Origin: Carya illinoinensis
Taxonomy: Eukaryota; Streptophyta; Magnoliopsida; Fagales; Juglandaceae
DNA: 64,000 nt
Reading direction: 5' to 3'
Assembly: GCF_018687715.1 (NCBI RefSeq)
Contig: NC_056765.1
Coordinates: forward strand, 16,691,001-16,755,000
The notes under the pieces are model-generated. The model did not search any database and was not told the origin of the DNA. It saw only the letters and a program-made list of their open reading frames with translations. The position numbers and the translations under genes are program-made. Below, piece by piece: positions 32,491 through 44,430 of the stretch; the stretch's first letter is position 1; each line of letters begins with the position of its first letter.

Positions 32491-33358
32491 AAAAAAAACT
32501 AGTGCTTCCTAAACTATATGAAGCCAATAAGCAAACAACAAATCCATGAGTATTTGAACCCAAGTATCCGGGAAAAAATAGAATATTTGATGAAGGAACC
32601 AGGGATCCTTTTGACCTATCTTGAAACTAATTCATCAAGTTGATGATAAAATGCATAATGGACGTTCCCCCTAAGGCGGAACGCTTATTTATCGATGCCA
32701 GTTTTTTACATCCCACAGCTTATGTAGATCACTAAGCTAGCGACTCCTTTGGTGGCCGTTGAGATCGGGCCACCAGGCAATCACTGATCCAAGCAAAGCA
32801 GCCTGATTTGGACATCACATGTTGGCCATATCTTGGCCACCGTAAGGTGCCCAATTTGGCCACCTCGTGTTGGGTGGCTGTTCCATTTTCATTTCTTCTT
32901 ATATAAAATCAACTTTTAATTATAATAAAAATATATATATATTTTTTGAAAAATAGCTGGACGTGTGGTACATTGGAGTTGGTCCACGTGGTTCCTATTA
33001 ATGATGTTGGACGGAAAAATGAACAAAGGGTCCTAGCCTACTTTTAATTATTAACGCGTACCACAAGTTTATCTATCGCTTAAAAAAATGCATAGGATGC
33101 TAGATATATCAAAAGAGGCCTAGGCACAAGGGGTGTTCTATCAAGATTTCTTATTAAATATTGTAGTTTTATTTCTCCAAATTGAACTATCAATTTAGAT
33201 AGAGAATTAGATCATTAGAAGATCTCAGCAGGTATATAGGTTTAAAGAGGGTACTGCTTGTTTTGAGGAGTAGTGTAACTCATTTTCTCTATATATTAAA
33301 AAAAAAAACCTTAATTACCAAAAAATAATAAAAAATGGAAATATGAGAGAGAGATGAC

Positions 33359-33807
33359 CTTGAACCATTGTAGCTCTCTTTGCATTTGTAAAGCTGCCCC
33401 TGGGAGTCGATTAAGCCTTGAGGAATATTTCTCTACCATCCCTGCCAGATGTAGTATGTTATTATCATCTTTGTCTGTTAAACCTGTCAAGTAGTTCCTC
33501 ATCCCCACTTGTTTCAGCTCGTACAGAATGTTAAAGATATTTTCTTGACGATGTAACACAGCAATCATAAATATGTTTCTTCTATACTCCAGATCAGAAT
33601 GAAGGGTCCATTGGAAATTTCTATCCACCTTAATCATCTCACGAACAAACTTGAGATTTCCATTCTTGGCAGCACAGCTGATGGCAGTATAAACGAGACC
33701 ATCCTTCCGTTGTCGAGTATTTGAGTTTGATATCACTTCACTCATTCGAGAAAGAAGTTCATCGTATTGTTCATCGATTTTCATTCCTTGCCACTGCATC
33801 AATATTC
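33359..33807 (-). CDS. Ankyrin-PGG protein, internal ankyrin exon
   Basis: This exon encodes 149 codons of ankyrin-type helices preceding the membrane domain. KIDEQYDELLSRM leads in, followed by YTAISCAAKNGNLKFVREMI, NIFMIAVLHRQENIFNILYE, DDNNILHLAGMV and ALQMQRELQWFK. Such repeats mediate protein contacts. The donor is AAG|GTCATC at 33,359. The acceptor I favour is ATGAAG|GAATATTG at 33,807, which gives phase 1 and matches the upstream mini-exons. An alternative TGCAG|TGG at 33,794 would be phase 0. No internal stop is present. The first ankyrin block expected in this family is not in the window. Confidence 0.78.
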
Positions 33808-33971
33808 CTTCATAATTATCGAGACATTGTCAATTAGTTTAACTAAACGAAATTATAAATAATTAATAATAAAATTTGTTTACTTATAATAGATATTAGA
33901 AAACTTTTACTCGAATCAAAGCTAGCAGAATATTTGTTTTTCTACATACTAGAGAATAGAATTTTCTAGAA

Positions 33972-34631
33972 TGTTAAAATAAGTGTTAGGTATTTATTTT
34001 CAAATAATTTTCTAGAATCTGCATTTATTTTCCCTTTAGAAATGTAGTGAGGTGTTTATGTAATTTTGAGTGTTGGACACTTGCACATGTAGAAAGACAC
34101 ATGTCACTCTTTACTTCCTAGCCTTTGCATCTCACAATTTCCTATGTTGACCACATACACTTCATTCACATACTTGTTATCATTCTATACCTCCCATTTC
34201 TTTCAATACAACCTTTCACATTTCTAGGCAATCTTAATTATTTCTCTTGTGAAAATTCGTACCCCCCTTTTGCTGGGCTCATGTCAAGTCATGCTTATCT
34301 TGTTGGATAAGTGTGAGAATGCTCTAGAACCATCTCCCAACCCCTACATATACCCTAGGCTAACTTCCAAGCAATTCATTAATTCCCTCATATCCCACCA
34401 AACATTCCCAAAAGAAAGAGTGATATCTAGTCTTGCTCAACTTTCCTTCATCTTGTGCAAATGTTGTCCTACCCAAGTTATTTTTTATATTGTCTCTATC
34501 AATAGGAAACATGGTTTCCTTTAGTTTGATCTTTCTTCTATCTTACGGTTGTGTGTCCTTGGGCTAGTGTAATTTTATTACACTACTTGAGAATTGGAAG
34601 TTCCATATATTGGATATCATATTTCTCTACA
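33972..34631 (+). repeat. 5' LTR of the outer Copia
   Basis: It starts TGTTAAAATAAGTG and ends ATTTCTCTACA before GGGTATTGAAAGC, a diverged primer-binding site. It aligns with 45,567-46,077 through phrases such as ATGTAGTGAGGT and TTGTTGGATAAGTGTGAGAA. Confidence 0.8.
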
Positions 34632-34686
34632 GGGTATTGAAAGCTTTAAGGTCGGTGGTGACATCCTTGGAGAAGAAGATCAATTT

Positions 34687-35389
34687 TGTGATACCCCATA
34701 TTTTCTTGTGTTTTAACTAAATAATTAATTAATTTATTATTAATATTGGTTCTCTTATTTTTCCACTTAATGTGATTTTGTTGTATTATTTTATAATTGC
34801 TAAGTTGTGAAATTTATTTTAATAGATTTTTTCTTGATATTAATTATTGTCTATTATTTATTGCTCTTAATTTTGAATTATTTTTATCGTTGGGTTTTAA
34901 TATTTTTTATTTATTTAGTTGCTGTATTTCTTTTTTAAGTTAAACAATTGTTTTAAAACTTTTTGTTGGATAAGTTTTAAGACCCAAGATGAAAGACTGG
35001 GATTTAATTTCCCTTTCTTTTTTCTTTTTCTTCTTCTTTTTTCGTTTTTCTTCTTTTCTTTCTTTCTTTTGCCCTCCCAGCCCGCATGACGACCCTCTCC
35101 CGTTTTTCTCCTTTGCTCTATGTAGCTCAGCCAGCCTCGCCACCATGCAACACTAACCATCACCACCCACCTCAACATTACCCCCTCATGCCGGCGACCC
35201 ACCTCCACTAAACTTAGCCCCAACTCGCCACTCTCCCGCATGTCCAATGTAGCCATGGCCTTTCCTCACTCCAGCATCGTCGTGGCGCCACCCCACATTG
35301 CCAGCCACTCACCCCATCACCAGTGACCCTCTAGCCACCTAACCCAACCACCTTTAGCCCTGATCTATACCTCATGAAGCCACCCTCTC

Positions 35390-35463
<74 letters not shown>

Positions 35464-36990
35464 TTCACTTCTTTGGCCCCAAACCGCCGCCTACGCTGCC
35501 ACCCACGGCCATCAACCACCACCATCAACTCCACTGACCTCCATAAGCCCCTCCATGCCCAGCCCAAGCCTCCCTTAGCTCCTCTCCCAATTTTTCAGTT
35601 TGAGACCCACGGCTATCCCTTAGAAATGTTGCACCGCCACTGCGCAACCACCTTTAACATCACCTTTGATCTTCCAAATTTTCATTCCGTTGCTGTAAGT
35701 AACTTTCCATAGAATTTATTGAGATTTAAATATATTTTTGCACTAACTTGTTTTCTATAGTCTGACTAGTTGTAACTGGCCTTGGGTCCGAGAAGTGTTG
35801 GTTTTATGGATTATGGTTGTTGTCAAATGTGGGCCTTGGGCCAAATTGGAGGATAGGTTTATTTGTAGAGTTGGACTGTGATTAGTGTATTTTATCTGAT
35901 GAGAGATGTGCCATGACATCCATTATGTTGTTGCATGCATTTTCATGTCTCGTAATTGAAAACTGGGTTTTCGTGTTGAGAAATGATTTTTGGGTGCATA
36001 TATATCACAACCACAAGTTGAGATGGGGCATTATCTAGGTGGAGCTCCACTAGTCACTCATGAGTATATAAAACTGAGTGACATCTCCTAGGTTGTCATC
36101 AAGCAACAATGAGATCGGACGAGATGGTAACACTCTCATGCTGACTCTGTCGCCCCTCTACTAGTGGGGGTTAAAGGATGTTTGGTCATTGTACGCGCTT
36201 GGTGTAGAGTTGAGCATTGCTCGTTACAAAGTCACACTCACGGTTGTTACCAGTAGTGTGACGAGGGGAGCCAGATTGTACGGATGGTTACTAGGGGAGA
36301 CCATGGTGCATGCATAACAAATGGATATATGTGGGCCATTTTCTGAAAAAATTGTGGATTTATGATTGGGCTGTTTTTTGAAAAAATGATAGTTGGTATT
36401 TTTAATGGACATGTTTTGGGCCAAATAAGATTTTTGGCGTGCATTGGAAAAATGGCCATTTTTGGAGAAAATGATGGTTTTGGTCTCGGTCTCATGTATG
36501 TTTCATCATGTGCACGTATACATGTTGGTTGCATTAATCTATTTTTATCTTTTGGATTGTTTGGTGGATTACTTACTATGATTCATAATGTCACCATGGT
36601 ATTCCTACCTTACGGTTTGGTTTTATGGAATCGTAGATTTTGATGTAGAGAATGACGTAAAGCCTGAGGGATCCGCTCCGTCGGAGGAGTGACATGTGGT
36701 CGCTTTTCGTGTCCTGGGATCTGATTTCCCCCTTTTGGTTATGTATCTTGGTTTTTACATTATTTTGGTGGATAACTGTATATCCTCTTTGAGGATCTTT
36801 TAATTCGTAGTTCTGTTTTTAAATTTTGGTACTTAGTTGGCTATTTCTATTGATCTACTGCAATTATTATTGTACACTTTTTTGCATATACACACACTTA
36901 AAACTAGCATTTTGGGTGTGTGACCTATGTTGTCATCATCTCGGTGTCACGATTCCCGCCTTTTTTGCACGTGGTTGTCAAGGCGCCATA
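34687..36990 (+). repeat. 5' LTR of the nested Gypsy (2.3 kb)
   Basis: It starts TGTGATACCCCATA and ends GGCGCCATA before the primer-binding site. Lysine-rich and serine/proline-rich open frames inside it come from purine/pyrimidine tracts and are not genes. A CT then CA microsatellite lies at 35,392-35,460. Confidence 0.85.
35392..35460. repeat. (CT)n(CA)n compound microsatellite
   Basis: About 17 CT units run directly into about 17 CA units inside the Gypsy LTR. The partner LTR lacks this region. Confidence 0.95.
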
Positions 36991-37030
36991 GGTGGTATCA
37001 GAGCAGTTCGGCTCTAGGTAAAACCACATG
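36991..37030 (+). other. Primer-binding site of the nested Gypsy
   Basis: GGTGGTATCAGAGCAG followed by CGGCTCTAGGTAAAACC matches the initiator tRNA-Met type site and mirrors the one at 10,860-10,895. Confidence 0.8.
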
Positions 37031-37700
37031 TCTCATAGATGTAGTACCAGAAAATTTTAAAGTTTTAAATTGAAATTAATTAATTTAAATTATGTTATTA
37101 TATATTATTTGTTTTATTTTATTTTATTGTATGCCTGAAAGTTTATGCAACTCGAGTAATTTGCTACCCATCTGATTACCACTGAAGAGATAAGGGCCTA
37201 ATGTTTCCAAGAGGGTCTATGATGAGAGATTCGTAGACAGGTAGCCTGCCACCAAATTACGATTTTCAATAGTTGGTTGAGGTGGCCATGATTGCAGAGC
37301 GAGAGTTTGATGTTCTCAATTGACTTTCCTATGGGCCAAAAGAAAAGAAGCTTTGGAGAAGGGAGCAGTACCGAGTCACCAAAGAAATTTGTATAGAGGA
37401 TCAGGGTTCAATCGTAGGCAGCCTCCTGTGTATGTATGGGAGGCCGAGCTCTAGTCTGCAATAGATGTAATAGAGCCCATGAAGGTGAATGTTGATAGTG
37501 TGGGATCTAGTGTTTTTTAGATGTGGCCAGATGAGGCACTTTGCTCGTGAGTGCCCTAACCAGCTTAGGGGAATCGCGGAGGCCTATGCGGTGGTAGGTC
37601 TAACCAGAGGCAAGTAGTGCAAGATTGAGTTTATGCAGTGACCCCTGATGACATTGACAACGAGGCTCCAGAGACATAGGATGTGGGAGTCATTACAGGT
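37031..37700 (+). pseudogene. Gypsy gag remnant with degenerate zinc knuckle
   Basis: Most of gag is deleted: the start after the leader leads within a few hundred bases to the C-terminal part. MIAEREFDVL and the knuckle region FFRCGQMRHFARECPNQLRG near 37,520 remain. The first knuckle Cys is Phe. Stops are frequent. Confidence 0.7.
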
Positions 37701-37739
37701 ATGGATTTAATCTAATCTTCTGGGATTAATGCTTTGTGT

Positions 37740-38110
37740 GGTTTGATCTTTGAATTTTATTGGTGGTTATGATTGCAACAGGTAGAGTTTATTTGTGTGA
37801 TTTTTATGCCTATACTTTTTTTGACTCTAGAGCGTCTCAATCATTTGTGTCTGCCACTTTTGCATGGATGTGCAATTTAGTCACAGAGCCCTTACCACAA
37901 TCTTTAGTAGTGGCTCTCCCTAATGGTGAAATTGTGTTGTACTCAAAATTCGCATTAGGTTGTCCTTTGGATTTCAACGGGAGGACACTTGATGCAGATC
38001 TGATAGTGTTCAAGTTACTTGGGTTGGATATTATCCTCGGAATGGATTGGTTGAATTGGCATTCTACAAGCATCATCTATCGAAGTTTAATGGAGGAGAT
38101 TATTTGGAGT
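37740..38110 (+). pseudogene. Gypsy aspartic protease
   Basis: The frame has TFFDSRASQSFVSATFA, where the active-site motif is normally D-S-G-A-S (Gly is Arg here). It is followed by GEIVLYSKFALGCPLDFNGR and [14 protein letters not shown], the second conserved half of retroviral-type protease (RVP_2). It would cleave the polyprotein in the particle. A frame change follows GMDWLNWH. Confidence 0.85.
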
Positions 38111-39160
38111 TTTTGGGAAGCAAGTTGAAGCCAAGACCTGCAATTATATATGCAATTCACGGGAAGAGGGACTTAGCTAGTGGGGCGGATGCCTTTTTTA
38201 TTCAAATGGTGTCTACGCCATTGGTGAAGAAGTCCATAATGGATATCCCAATTGTGGAAGAGTTCCTTGATGTGTTCGTGGATGATTTGCTTACTTTGCC
38301 TCCTATTTGCGAGTTAGAGTTTACCATTAATTTAGAACCCAGAGCGGCACCAGTACATAAGGCTCCTTACTGCATGGCACCGGCTGAGTTAAAGGAGTTG
38401 AAAACTCAATTGCAAAAGTTAGTAGATAAGGGGTTCATTCAGCCTAGTTCTTCGCCTTGGGGAGCGCTAGTGCTGTTCGTCAAGAAGAAGGATGGTACCC
38501 TCAAAATGTGTATTGATTACCAAGGGCTCAACAAGGTAACTATTAAGAATAAGTATCCTTTTCGTCGGATAGATGACCTGTTTGATCAGCTTCAAGGGGC
38601 AACTACCTTTTTGAAGATTGATTTGAGGTCGTGGTACCATCAGTTGAGAATAAAAGATAAGGATGTATCCAAAACTGTCTCTAGATCGAGATATGGACAT
38701 TACGAGTTCAAAGTGATGCCTTTTGGACTAGCTAATTCACCTGCAGCCTTCATGGACATGATGAACAGGATGTTCTAACCTTATATGGATTCATTTGTGG
38801 TAGTCTTTATCGACGACATCTTGGTTTATTCTCGGGATTTAGAGGAGCATGCTAGTCCCCTTCGTTTTTTTGGGAAAGTTGAGAGAACATTAGTTGTATG
38901 CAAAGTTTAGCAAGTGTGAGTTCTAGTTGGAAGAATTCAAATTTCTTGGACATGTCATTTCCTAGGATGATGTGGCAATAGATTTGAGCAAGGTAAAGGC
39001 TATTTTGGCATGGCTGCGCCCTTCATCGGTGCGTGAGATTTGGAGTTTCTTAGGACTCATCGAGTACTATCAAAGATTTGTAGAAGGATTTTCTCAATTT
39101 TCCGGACCTCTCACTGCCTTAACTAAGAAACATGTTGAGTTTGTTTGGACTGACAAGTGC
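38111..39160 (+). pseudogene. Gypsy reverse transcriptase
   Basis: The main open segment (38,047-38,778) contains [69 protein letters not shown] (catalytic Asp; usually SGYHQ) and [20 protein letters not shown]. After a stop at 38,776 the same frame gives [16 protein letters not shown] with the catalytic Asp pair. Further frame changes follow, then [20 protein letters not shown]. Confidence 0.9.
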
Positions 39161-39665
39161 GAGAGAAGTTTCCAAGAGTTGAAGAAGAGGTTGACAAATG
39201 TGCTCGTTTTGGCACTTCTTGAGACACACAAACCATTTGTGGTTTTTACTGATGGATCCAAGTTTGGACTAGGATGTGTTCTTATGCAGGAGGGGCGAGT
39301 TGTTGCTTATGCATCCCATCAGTTGAAAGATCATGAGAGGAACTATCCCATGCCTAACTTGGAACTTGCAACCGTGGTCTTTGCCCTTAAGATTCGGCAG
39401 CATTATTTGTATGGAGAAATCTGTGATGTTCACTAATCACAAGAGCTTGAAGCATATGTTCTCGCAAAAGAACATTAATATGAGACAAAGGAAATGGTTA
39501 GAATTGATCAGCGACTATCATTGTAAGATCAAGTATGATCCAGGGAAGGCGAATCAAGTTGCAGATGCATTGTGTCAGAACTCTCATTCGGTGTATGAGG
39601 TTGAGTCATCGGGGTTGGACTCTCTCCTCTGTGGGATGAGAAAACTTCTTATTGAGAGCTCGTAG
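39161..39665 (+). pseudogene. Gypsy RNase H
   Basis: [20 protein letters not shown] carries the first catalytic Asp, followed by [20 protein letters not shown] with [12 protein letters not shown] (catalytic Glu). In another frame come [20 protein letters not shown] and GKANQVADALCQNS (Asp). There is one frame change near 39,425 and a stop at 39,663. Confidence 0.88.
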
Positions 39666-40670
39666 CAAGAAGAGGTGTTATCTTTGATTCTTGATGTTCA
39701 AGTGGTTGATTTTGAGGAATTGAACACTCTCCATAAAAGGGACCTGAAGTTGTTAGATATCAAGAAAAGAGTTAGAAAATCTAAAGGAACCGTTCATTAC
39801 AGTTTGAATAAAGACATTATTCTTCGGTTTCAGAATCATAGGGTGATTCCTCATGATTCAGAGTTTAAGGAGTGGATCCTGCCTGAGGCCCAAGCTGTCC
39901 CTTATTCAGTTCACCTAGAAACACAAAAATGTACTGAGACTTAAAGAGAAATTCCTAGTGGGAATGAATGAAAAAACATATTGCCATGTTCATTAATAGA
40001 TGTGACACATGCCGTCAAGTTAAAGCTGAGTATCAGAGGCCCGCTGGTAAACTTTAACCTCTTCCTATTCCTAAGTGGAAGTGGGATGAGATTACTATGG
40101 ATTTTGTTGTGGGTTTGCCAAAGACTCCTAGTGCAAAGAACTCAATATGGGTGATTATTGATCGGTTGACCAAGAGTGCCTATTTTTTACCTATCACTAA
40201 TACCGACTTTCTAGGAAAATTGACTCAGTTGTATGTTAGAGAGATAGTATGTTTACATGGGATACCCAAGAGTATTGTGTCGAATCGAGACCCGTGGTTC
40301 ACATCCCATCTTTGAAAGAGTTTACAAGCAACTTTGGGCACTAAATTGAAGTTTAGTACTGCGTATCACCGCCAAACTGATGGCCAATTGGAACTCACTA
40401 TTCAGACTCTCGAGGATATGTTGCTGGCATGTGTCTTGGAATTCCAGGCAAGTTGGGAGAATCATCTGCCACTTGTAGAATTTGCTTACAACAACAGCTT
40501 TCATGCATTCATTTAGATGGCTCCTTATGAAGCCCTTTATGGGAGGAAGTGCAGATCGTCATTGTGCTAGGATGAAGTTGGTGAGAGTAAACTAATTGAG
40601 CCTGAAATAATCCAAGAAATGAAAGATCAGGTTCGGGTTATAAGGGAGAAGATGCGGTAGCTCAGAGTCA
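39666..40670 (+). pseudogene. Gypsy integrase
   Basis: The N-terminal region keeps LLDIKKRVRKSKGTVHYSLN, but the HHCC finger is disrupted. The core shows MDFVVGLPKTPSAKNSIWVI and DRLTKSAYFLPI (first Asp), GIPKSIVSNRDPWFTSH (second Asp) and AYHRQTDGQLELTIQTLEDM (usually Q-S-E; the catalytic Glu position is Leu-Glu here). It ends in NHLPLVEFAYNNSFHA. A stop separates the last two Asp/Glu blocks. Confidence 0.88.
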
Positions 40671-41130
40671 TCAGAAAAGTTATGTGGATATGAGGAGAAG
40701 AGACCTGTCTTTTGAGGAAGGTGATTGGGTGTATCTTAAAATCTCTCCCATGAAAGGTGTCAAGTGTTTTTGTAAGAAAGGGAGCTTAGCCCGAGATAAG
40801 TTGGCCCTTTTAAGATTTTGGAGAAGGTTGGGCTTGTTGCGTATAGGGCTGCTTTGCCGAATTATTTTGGATAAGTCCATGACGTCTTCCATGTGTCATC
40901 ACTGAAGAAGAGCTTTGGATGGCAAGAGCCGTGTATTATCGACCCATAAAGCATTCAACACCTATGAAGTTGCACTAACACAGATTATGGATTGGAAAGA
41001 GCAAAGGCTGAAATCCAAGTCAATACCTTTAGTGAAAGTGTCATGGGGAGATTCGTTGGCTTATGATTTCTCTTGGGAGAGAGAGGTAGACATGAGAGAT
41101 CAAAACTCGTATTTGTTTGGGTGACATTGG
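40671..41130 (+). pseudogene. Gypsy integrase C-terminus with chromodomain-like tail
   Basis: MRRRDLSFEEGDWVYLKISP and MKGVKCFCKKGSLA are the post-core GPY/F-type region. IPLVKVSWGDSLAYDFSWER with EVDMRDQNSYLF is the tail found in plant chromovirus-type Gypsy elements, where it can bias insertion to chromatin marks. The core aromatic residues are only partly kept. Confidence 0.8.
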
Positions 41131-41236
41131 CGGTATGTTTTCTTAAGCATACTCAAAATCGAGTCTTATAACTTGTCTTTGCGTTAATGTTTGACCTTAC
41201 CAATTTCGAAGACGAAAATTTTTTAAGGGGGGAGGA

Positions 41237-42276
41237 TGTGATACCCCATATGTTTTTGTGTTTTAACTAAATAATTAATTTATTACATTGGTTCTCTTAT
41301 TTTTCACTTCATGTGACTTTTGTTGTATTATTTTATAATTGCTAAGTTGTGAAATTTATTTTGATGGATTTTTTCTTGATATTAATTATTGTCTATTATT
41401 TGTTGCTCTTAATTTCTAATTATTTTTATTGTTGGGTTATACTATTTTATTTTATTTAGTTGCTAATTATTATTTTTTTAAGTTAAACAATTGTTTTAAA
41501 ACTTTTTGTTGGATCAGTTTTAAGTCAAACGTATGGTCATTACTTATGGTGTGACAAAGGGAGCCAGAGTGTGCGGATGGTCCCTAGGGGAGACCATGGG
41601 GCATGCATAATAAATAGATATATGTGGGTCATTTTCTAGAAAAATAGTGGATTTATGCGAGAGCCGTTTTATGAAAAAATGGCGGTTGGTATTTTTAATG
41701 TATCTGTTTTGGGCCAAATCGAATTTTTATCATGAGTTGAAAAAATGGTCATTTTCGAAAAAAATGATGTTTTCGGTCTCATGCATGTTTTATCATGTGC
41801 ACGCATACATGTTAATTGCGTTAATGTGTTTTTATCTCTTGGATTGTTTGGTAGATTACTTACTAGATTCATAATTTCACCATGGTATTCCTACCTTACG
41901 GTTCCGTTTAATGGAATCGTAGATTTTTGTGCAGAGGATGACATAGAGCCTGAGGGATCAGCTCCACCAAAGGAGTGACATGTGGTCTCTTTTTGTGTCT
42001 TGGGATCTGATTTCCCCCTTTCGGTTATGTATCTTGGTTTTACTTTATTTTGGTGGATAACTATGTAACCTCTTTGGGGATCTTTTACTTCATGGTTCTG
42101 TTTTAAAATTTTGGTACTTAGTTGGCCATTTTTATTTATCCACTATGACTATTATTGTACACTTTTTTACATGTACACACCCTTATTACTTGCGTTTGGG
42201 GGTGTGTGACCCGTGTTGTCATCATCCCAGTATTATGATTCCCACCTTTTTCGCACATGGTAGTCGGAGTGCCACA
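41237..42276 (+). repeat. 3' LTR of the nested Gypsy, internally deleted
   Basis: It is 1,040 bp with the same ends as the 5' LTR. Sequence equivalent to roughly 34,980-36,250 of the 5' LTR is missing, including the compound microsatellite. Confidence 0.85.
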
Positions 42277-43065
42277 AATTAAGGTTGCTAAAATGGATTC
42301 AAGGGGACGATTCAATAATTTTGGGATTGAGTTGCTCAATCAATCTAATTACAAGATATGGAAGTCGTGCAGGGAGTCTTTTCTTGTTGGAGAAGATCAC
42401 TTATAAGAGGTTGTTGGTGGACGTGAAATGAATCCTCCTGAAATTACGTTGGAGAACACTGATGCATTGAAGAAATGGAGGATAGAAAATGCTAAAGCCA
42501 AGTCTATCATAAAGAGATCTTTATCCCATGGGCAATTCAAGCACATTATTGATCGTAAATCCACCGCTAAAATTTAGACTAACCTTGATGGGTTGTTCAA
42601 TAAGACAGACATGGCTCAATTGCAACTTTTGGAGAATGAGTTGGCAAATAAAGGAGATCTTTCTATTTCTCAAATTTTCTTAAAGATTAAAAATCCTTGT
42701 TCATAAATTTCTACTCTTGATCTGGAAGAGCCTATGTCTAAGGCACGAATGAAGCGTCATATGATTCATGGATTAAACAGGAAGTATATTCCCTATGTCA
42801 CCTCTATTCAAGGATGGGCTTGTCAACCCACTTTGGTAGAGTTTGAAAGATGCCCGACAAATAGCTGGATTTCCATTTCAACTGGTGAAGGAGATGCTCT
42901 CTTTTCTAGTAAGAAGAAAAATTTCAACAAGGAAAGAGAAAAGGGTAAAAATGAAAATTCTAAAAGCATGGAGATGGTGAAGAATTATTCGAGAAGCAAG
43001 ATGGAAATAAAAAAAAAGTGTCATATGTTATCGATGTGGTAATCTTGGACATAAAGAAAAACTGT
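42277..43065 (+). pseudogene. Outer Copia gag with zinc knuckle
   Basis: Gag begins at the ATG near 42,294 (MDSRGRFNNFGIELLNQSNY, then KIWKSCRESFLVGEDHL and a stop). It continues KWRIENAKAKSIIKRSLSH, LFNKTDMAQLQLLENEL and MSKARMKRHMIHGLNRKYIP. A zinc knuckle CYRCGNLGHKEK lies near 43,027 with its last Cys lost to a small frame change. The leader to its left is separated from the 5' LTR by the Gypsy. Confidence 0.8.
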
Positions 43066-44276
43066 CATATGAAGCTCAAAGGAGCAAATGTAGCCGAAAA
43101 GGAAAGTGAAACTAGAATGAAGAAGATTGGGGAAAGTGCTTTATGGCCAGAACCACTACGATTGATGCATTGGTGTCAATTAATTTTGAGAATGATTGAA
43201 TTATTGATTCGGGGTGTGGGCATCATCTTACCGACGATGATTCTAAGTTTTCTGGCTTTCAAGATTATAATGGGAATGATGCAATCATCATAGTGAACAA
43301 CTCCATTCATCCTTGTTAAGAAGGAAGTCATTGTGAATATCGATGGTGATGGAGATAGATGAATTACACTTGAAAGTATTTTTCAAGTACGTAGTATGAA
43401 AAAGAATCTTTTCTCGATGGTCAATGTTGTTGATGCTGATAAATATGTCTTGTTTGGACTAAAGGAAATGAAGTTTCTTCAAAATATTAGAAGCTTTGAG
43501 GCAGATGATGTCCGCACATGTAAAAGTGTTAAAGATTTATTTGTTCTATCCTCCATTGTCTCATATGTTGATAAAATGAGTAGAAATGATGGTGCATCAA
43601 TTTGTCATGCAAGATTGGGACATCTTAGCATGGATAAATTGAAAACTACAATTTTAAAGAATTTGGTGAATGCAACCCATGTTGACTACCTTTGGTAGTG
43701 CTAAAGTATGTGAAGGATGTCAATATAGTAAGGCACATCATCTTCCATTTGACAGGTCTCTTCCACGGTGGAAAATCATCTTTGGAGCTTATTCATGGTG
43801 ATTTGATTGGACCTTGTTCTACACCATCTTTTTTGGGTTCTTTTTATATGTTTGTTCTAGTTGATGATTATTCAAGATTTACATGGGTGTACTTTGTGAA
43901 AGAGAAATCTGAAGTTTTCTCCATATTTAAAGAATTCAAGGCTATCATGGAAGGTGTACTCAATAAAAACATTAAAAGATTTCGGATTGACAATGGGGAA
44001 GAATTCATTTCTACTGGTTTTCACACTTTTTGTTGAGAGCATGGCATTCAAAGGGAATTTTTATGCTCCTATGCACCACAACAAAACAGTGTGGTGGAAA
44101 GGAAAAATTGACACTTGGTGGAAACTTGCAAGACTTGGCGGAAACTTGCAAGACTTGGCTTCATGCAAAAAATTTACCTAAAGCCTTATGAGCGGAAGGT
44201 ATGGCATGTGTTGCATATGTGATCAATCGGGTTCCTCTTAGCCTAATTAGCATTAAATCACCATACGAGTTAGGGG
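43066..44276 (+). pseudogene. Outer Copia protease remnant, pre-integrase and integrase
   Basis: A weak protease trace (IDSGCGHHLTDD-like) near 43,205 leads to SICHARLGHLSMDKLKTTIL (HHCC region). Then, across frames, come LELIHGDLIGPC, FVLVDDYSRFTWVYFVKEKS and RFRIDNGEEFISTGF, the integrase core. An 18-20 bp tandem duplication (GGAAACTTGCAAGACTTGGC) lies at 44,117-44,157. The core end AYVINRVPLS is the last recognisable block. RT is missing. Confidence 0.8.
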
Positions 44277-44430
44277 ATGCTTAGAGAATGAGATAAAATG
44301 AGAATTTTGTTAATAGTAGTAAAATGGCTTGTAAATAGTAGTGAGATAGTTTGAATTGAGTATTTTTTAGGTTTTGAGAAAGGAGAGAGAAAAAGTTGAA
44401 TAAAAAATATTATAAAGTTGAATTGAGTAC
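44277..44430. mobile_element. MITE-like element inside the Copia
   Basis: GAATGAGATAAAATGAGAAT, AATAGTAGTGAGATAGTTTG and AAGTTGAATAAAAAATATTA match the MITE type seen at 1,880-2,095. It lies exactly where the outer Copia integrase stops and the second Copia fragment begins. Confidence 0.55.

Larger units (their letters stand above)
27476..33358 (-). other. Last intron of the ankyrin-PGG gene (5.9 kb)
   Basis: The donor is AAG|GTCATC at 33,358/33,359 and the acceptor ATGCAG|GAG at 27,475/27,476. Phase is 0 at both ends and the spliced product fits the family consensus. About 3.7 kb of it is a same-strand Copia element. Remaining sequence is AT-rich and includes a MITE near 32.3 kb. Confidence 0.8.
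34687..42276 (+). mobile_element. Ty3/Gypsy retrotransposon nested in Copia leader
   Basis: The element has a 2.3-kb 5' LTR, a tRNA-Met primer-binding site, gag remnants, protease, RT, RNase H, integrase, a chromodomain-like tail, a polypurine tract (TTTTTTAAGGGGGGAGGA) and a 1.04-kb 3' LTR. Flanks AATTT (34,682-34,686) and AATTA (42,277-42,281) differ at one base and are probably the target duplication. Its LTRs belong to the family seen at 5.7, 10.9 and 21 kb. Frames are broken throughout, so it is inactive. Confidence 0.9.

Noticed and set aside
34915..35712. Lys/Arg-rich minus frame and Ser/Leu, Thr/His repeat plus frame
   Set aside because: These are spurious translation of T-rich tracts and the CT/CA microsatellite in the nested Gypsy LTR.
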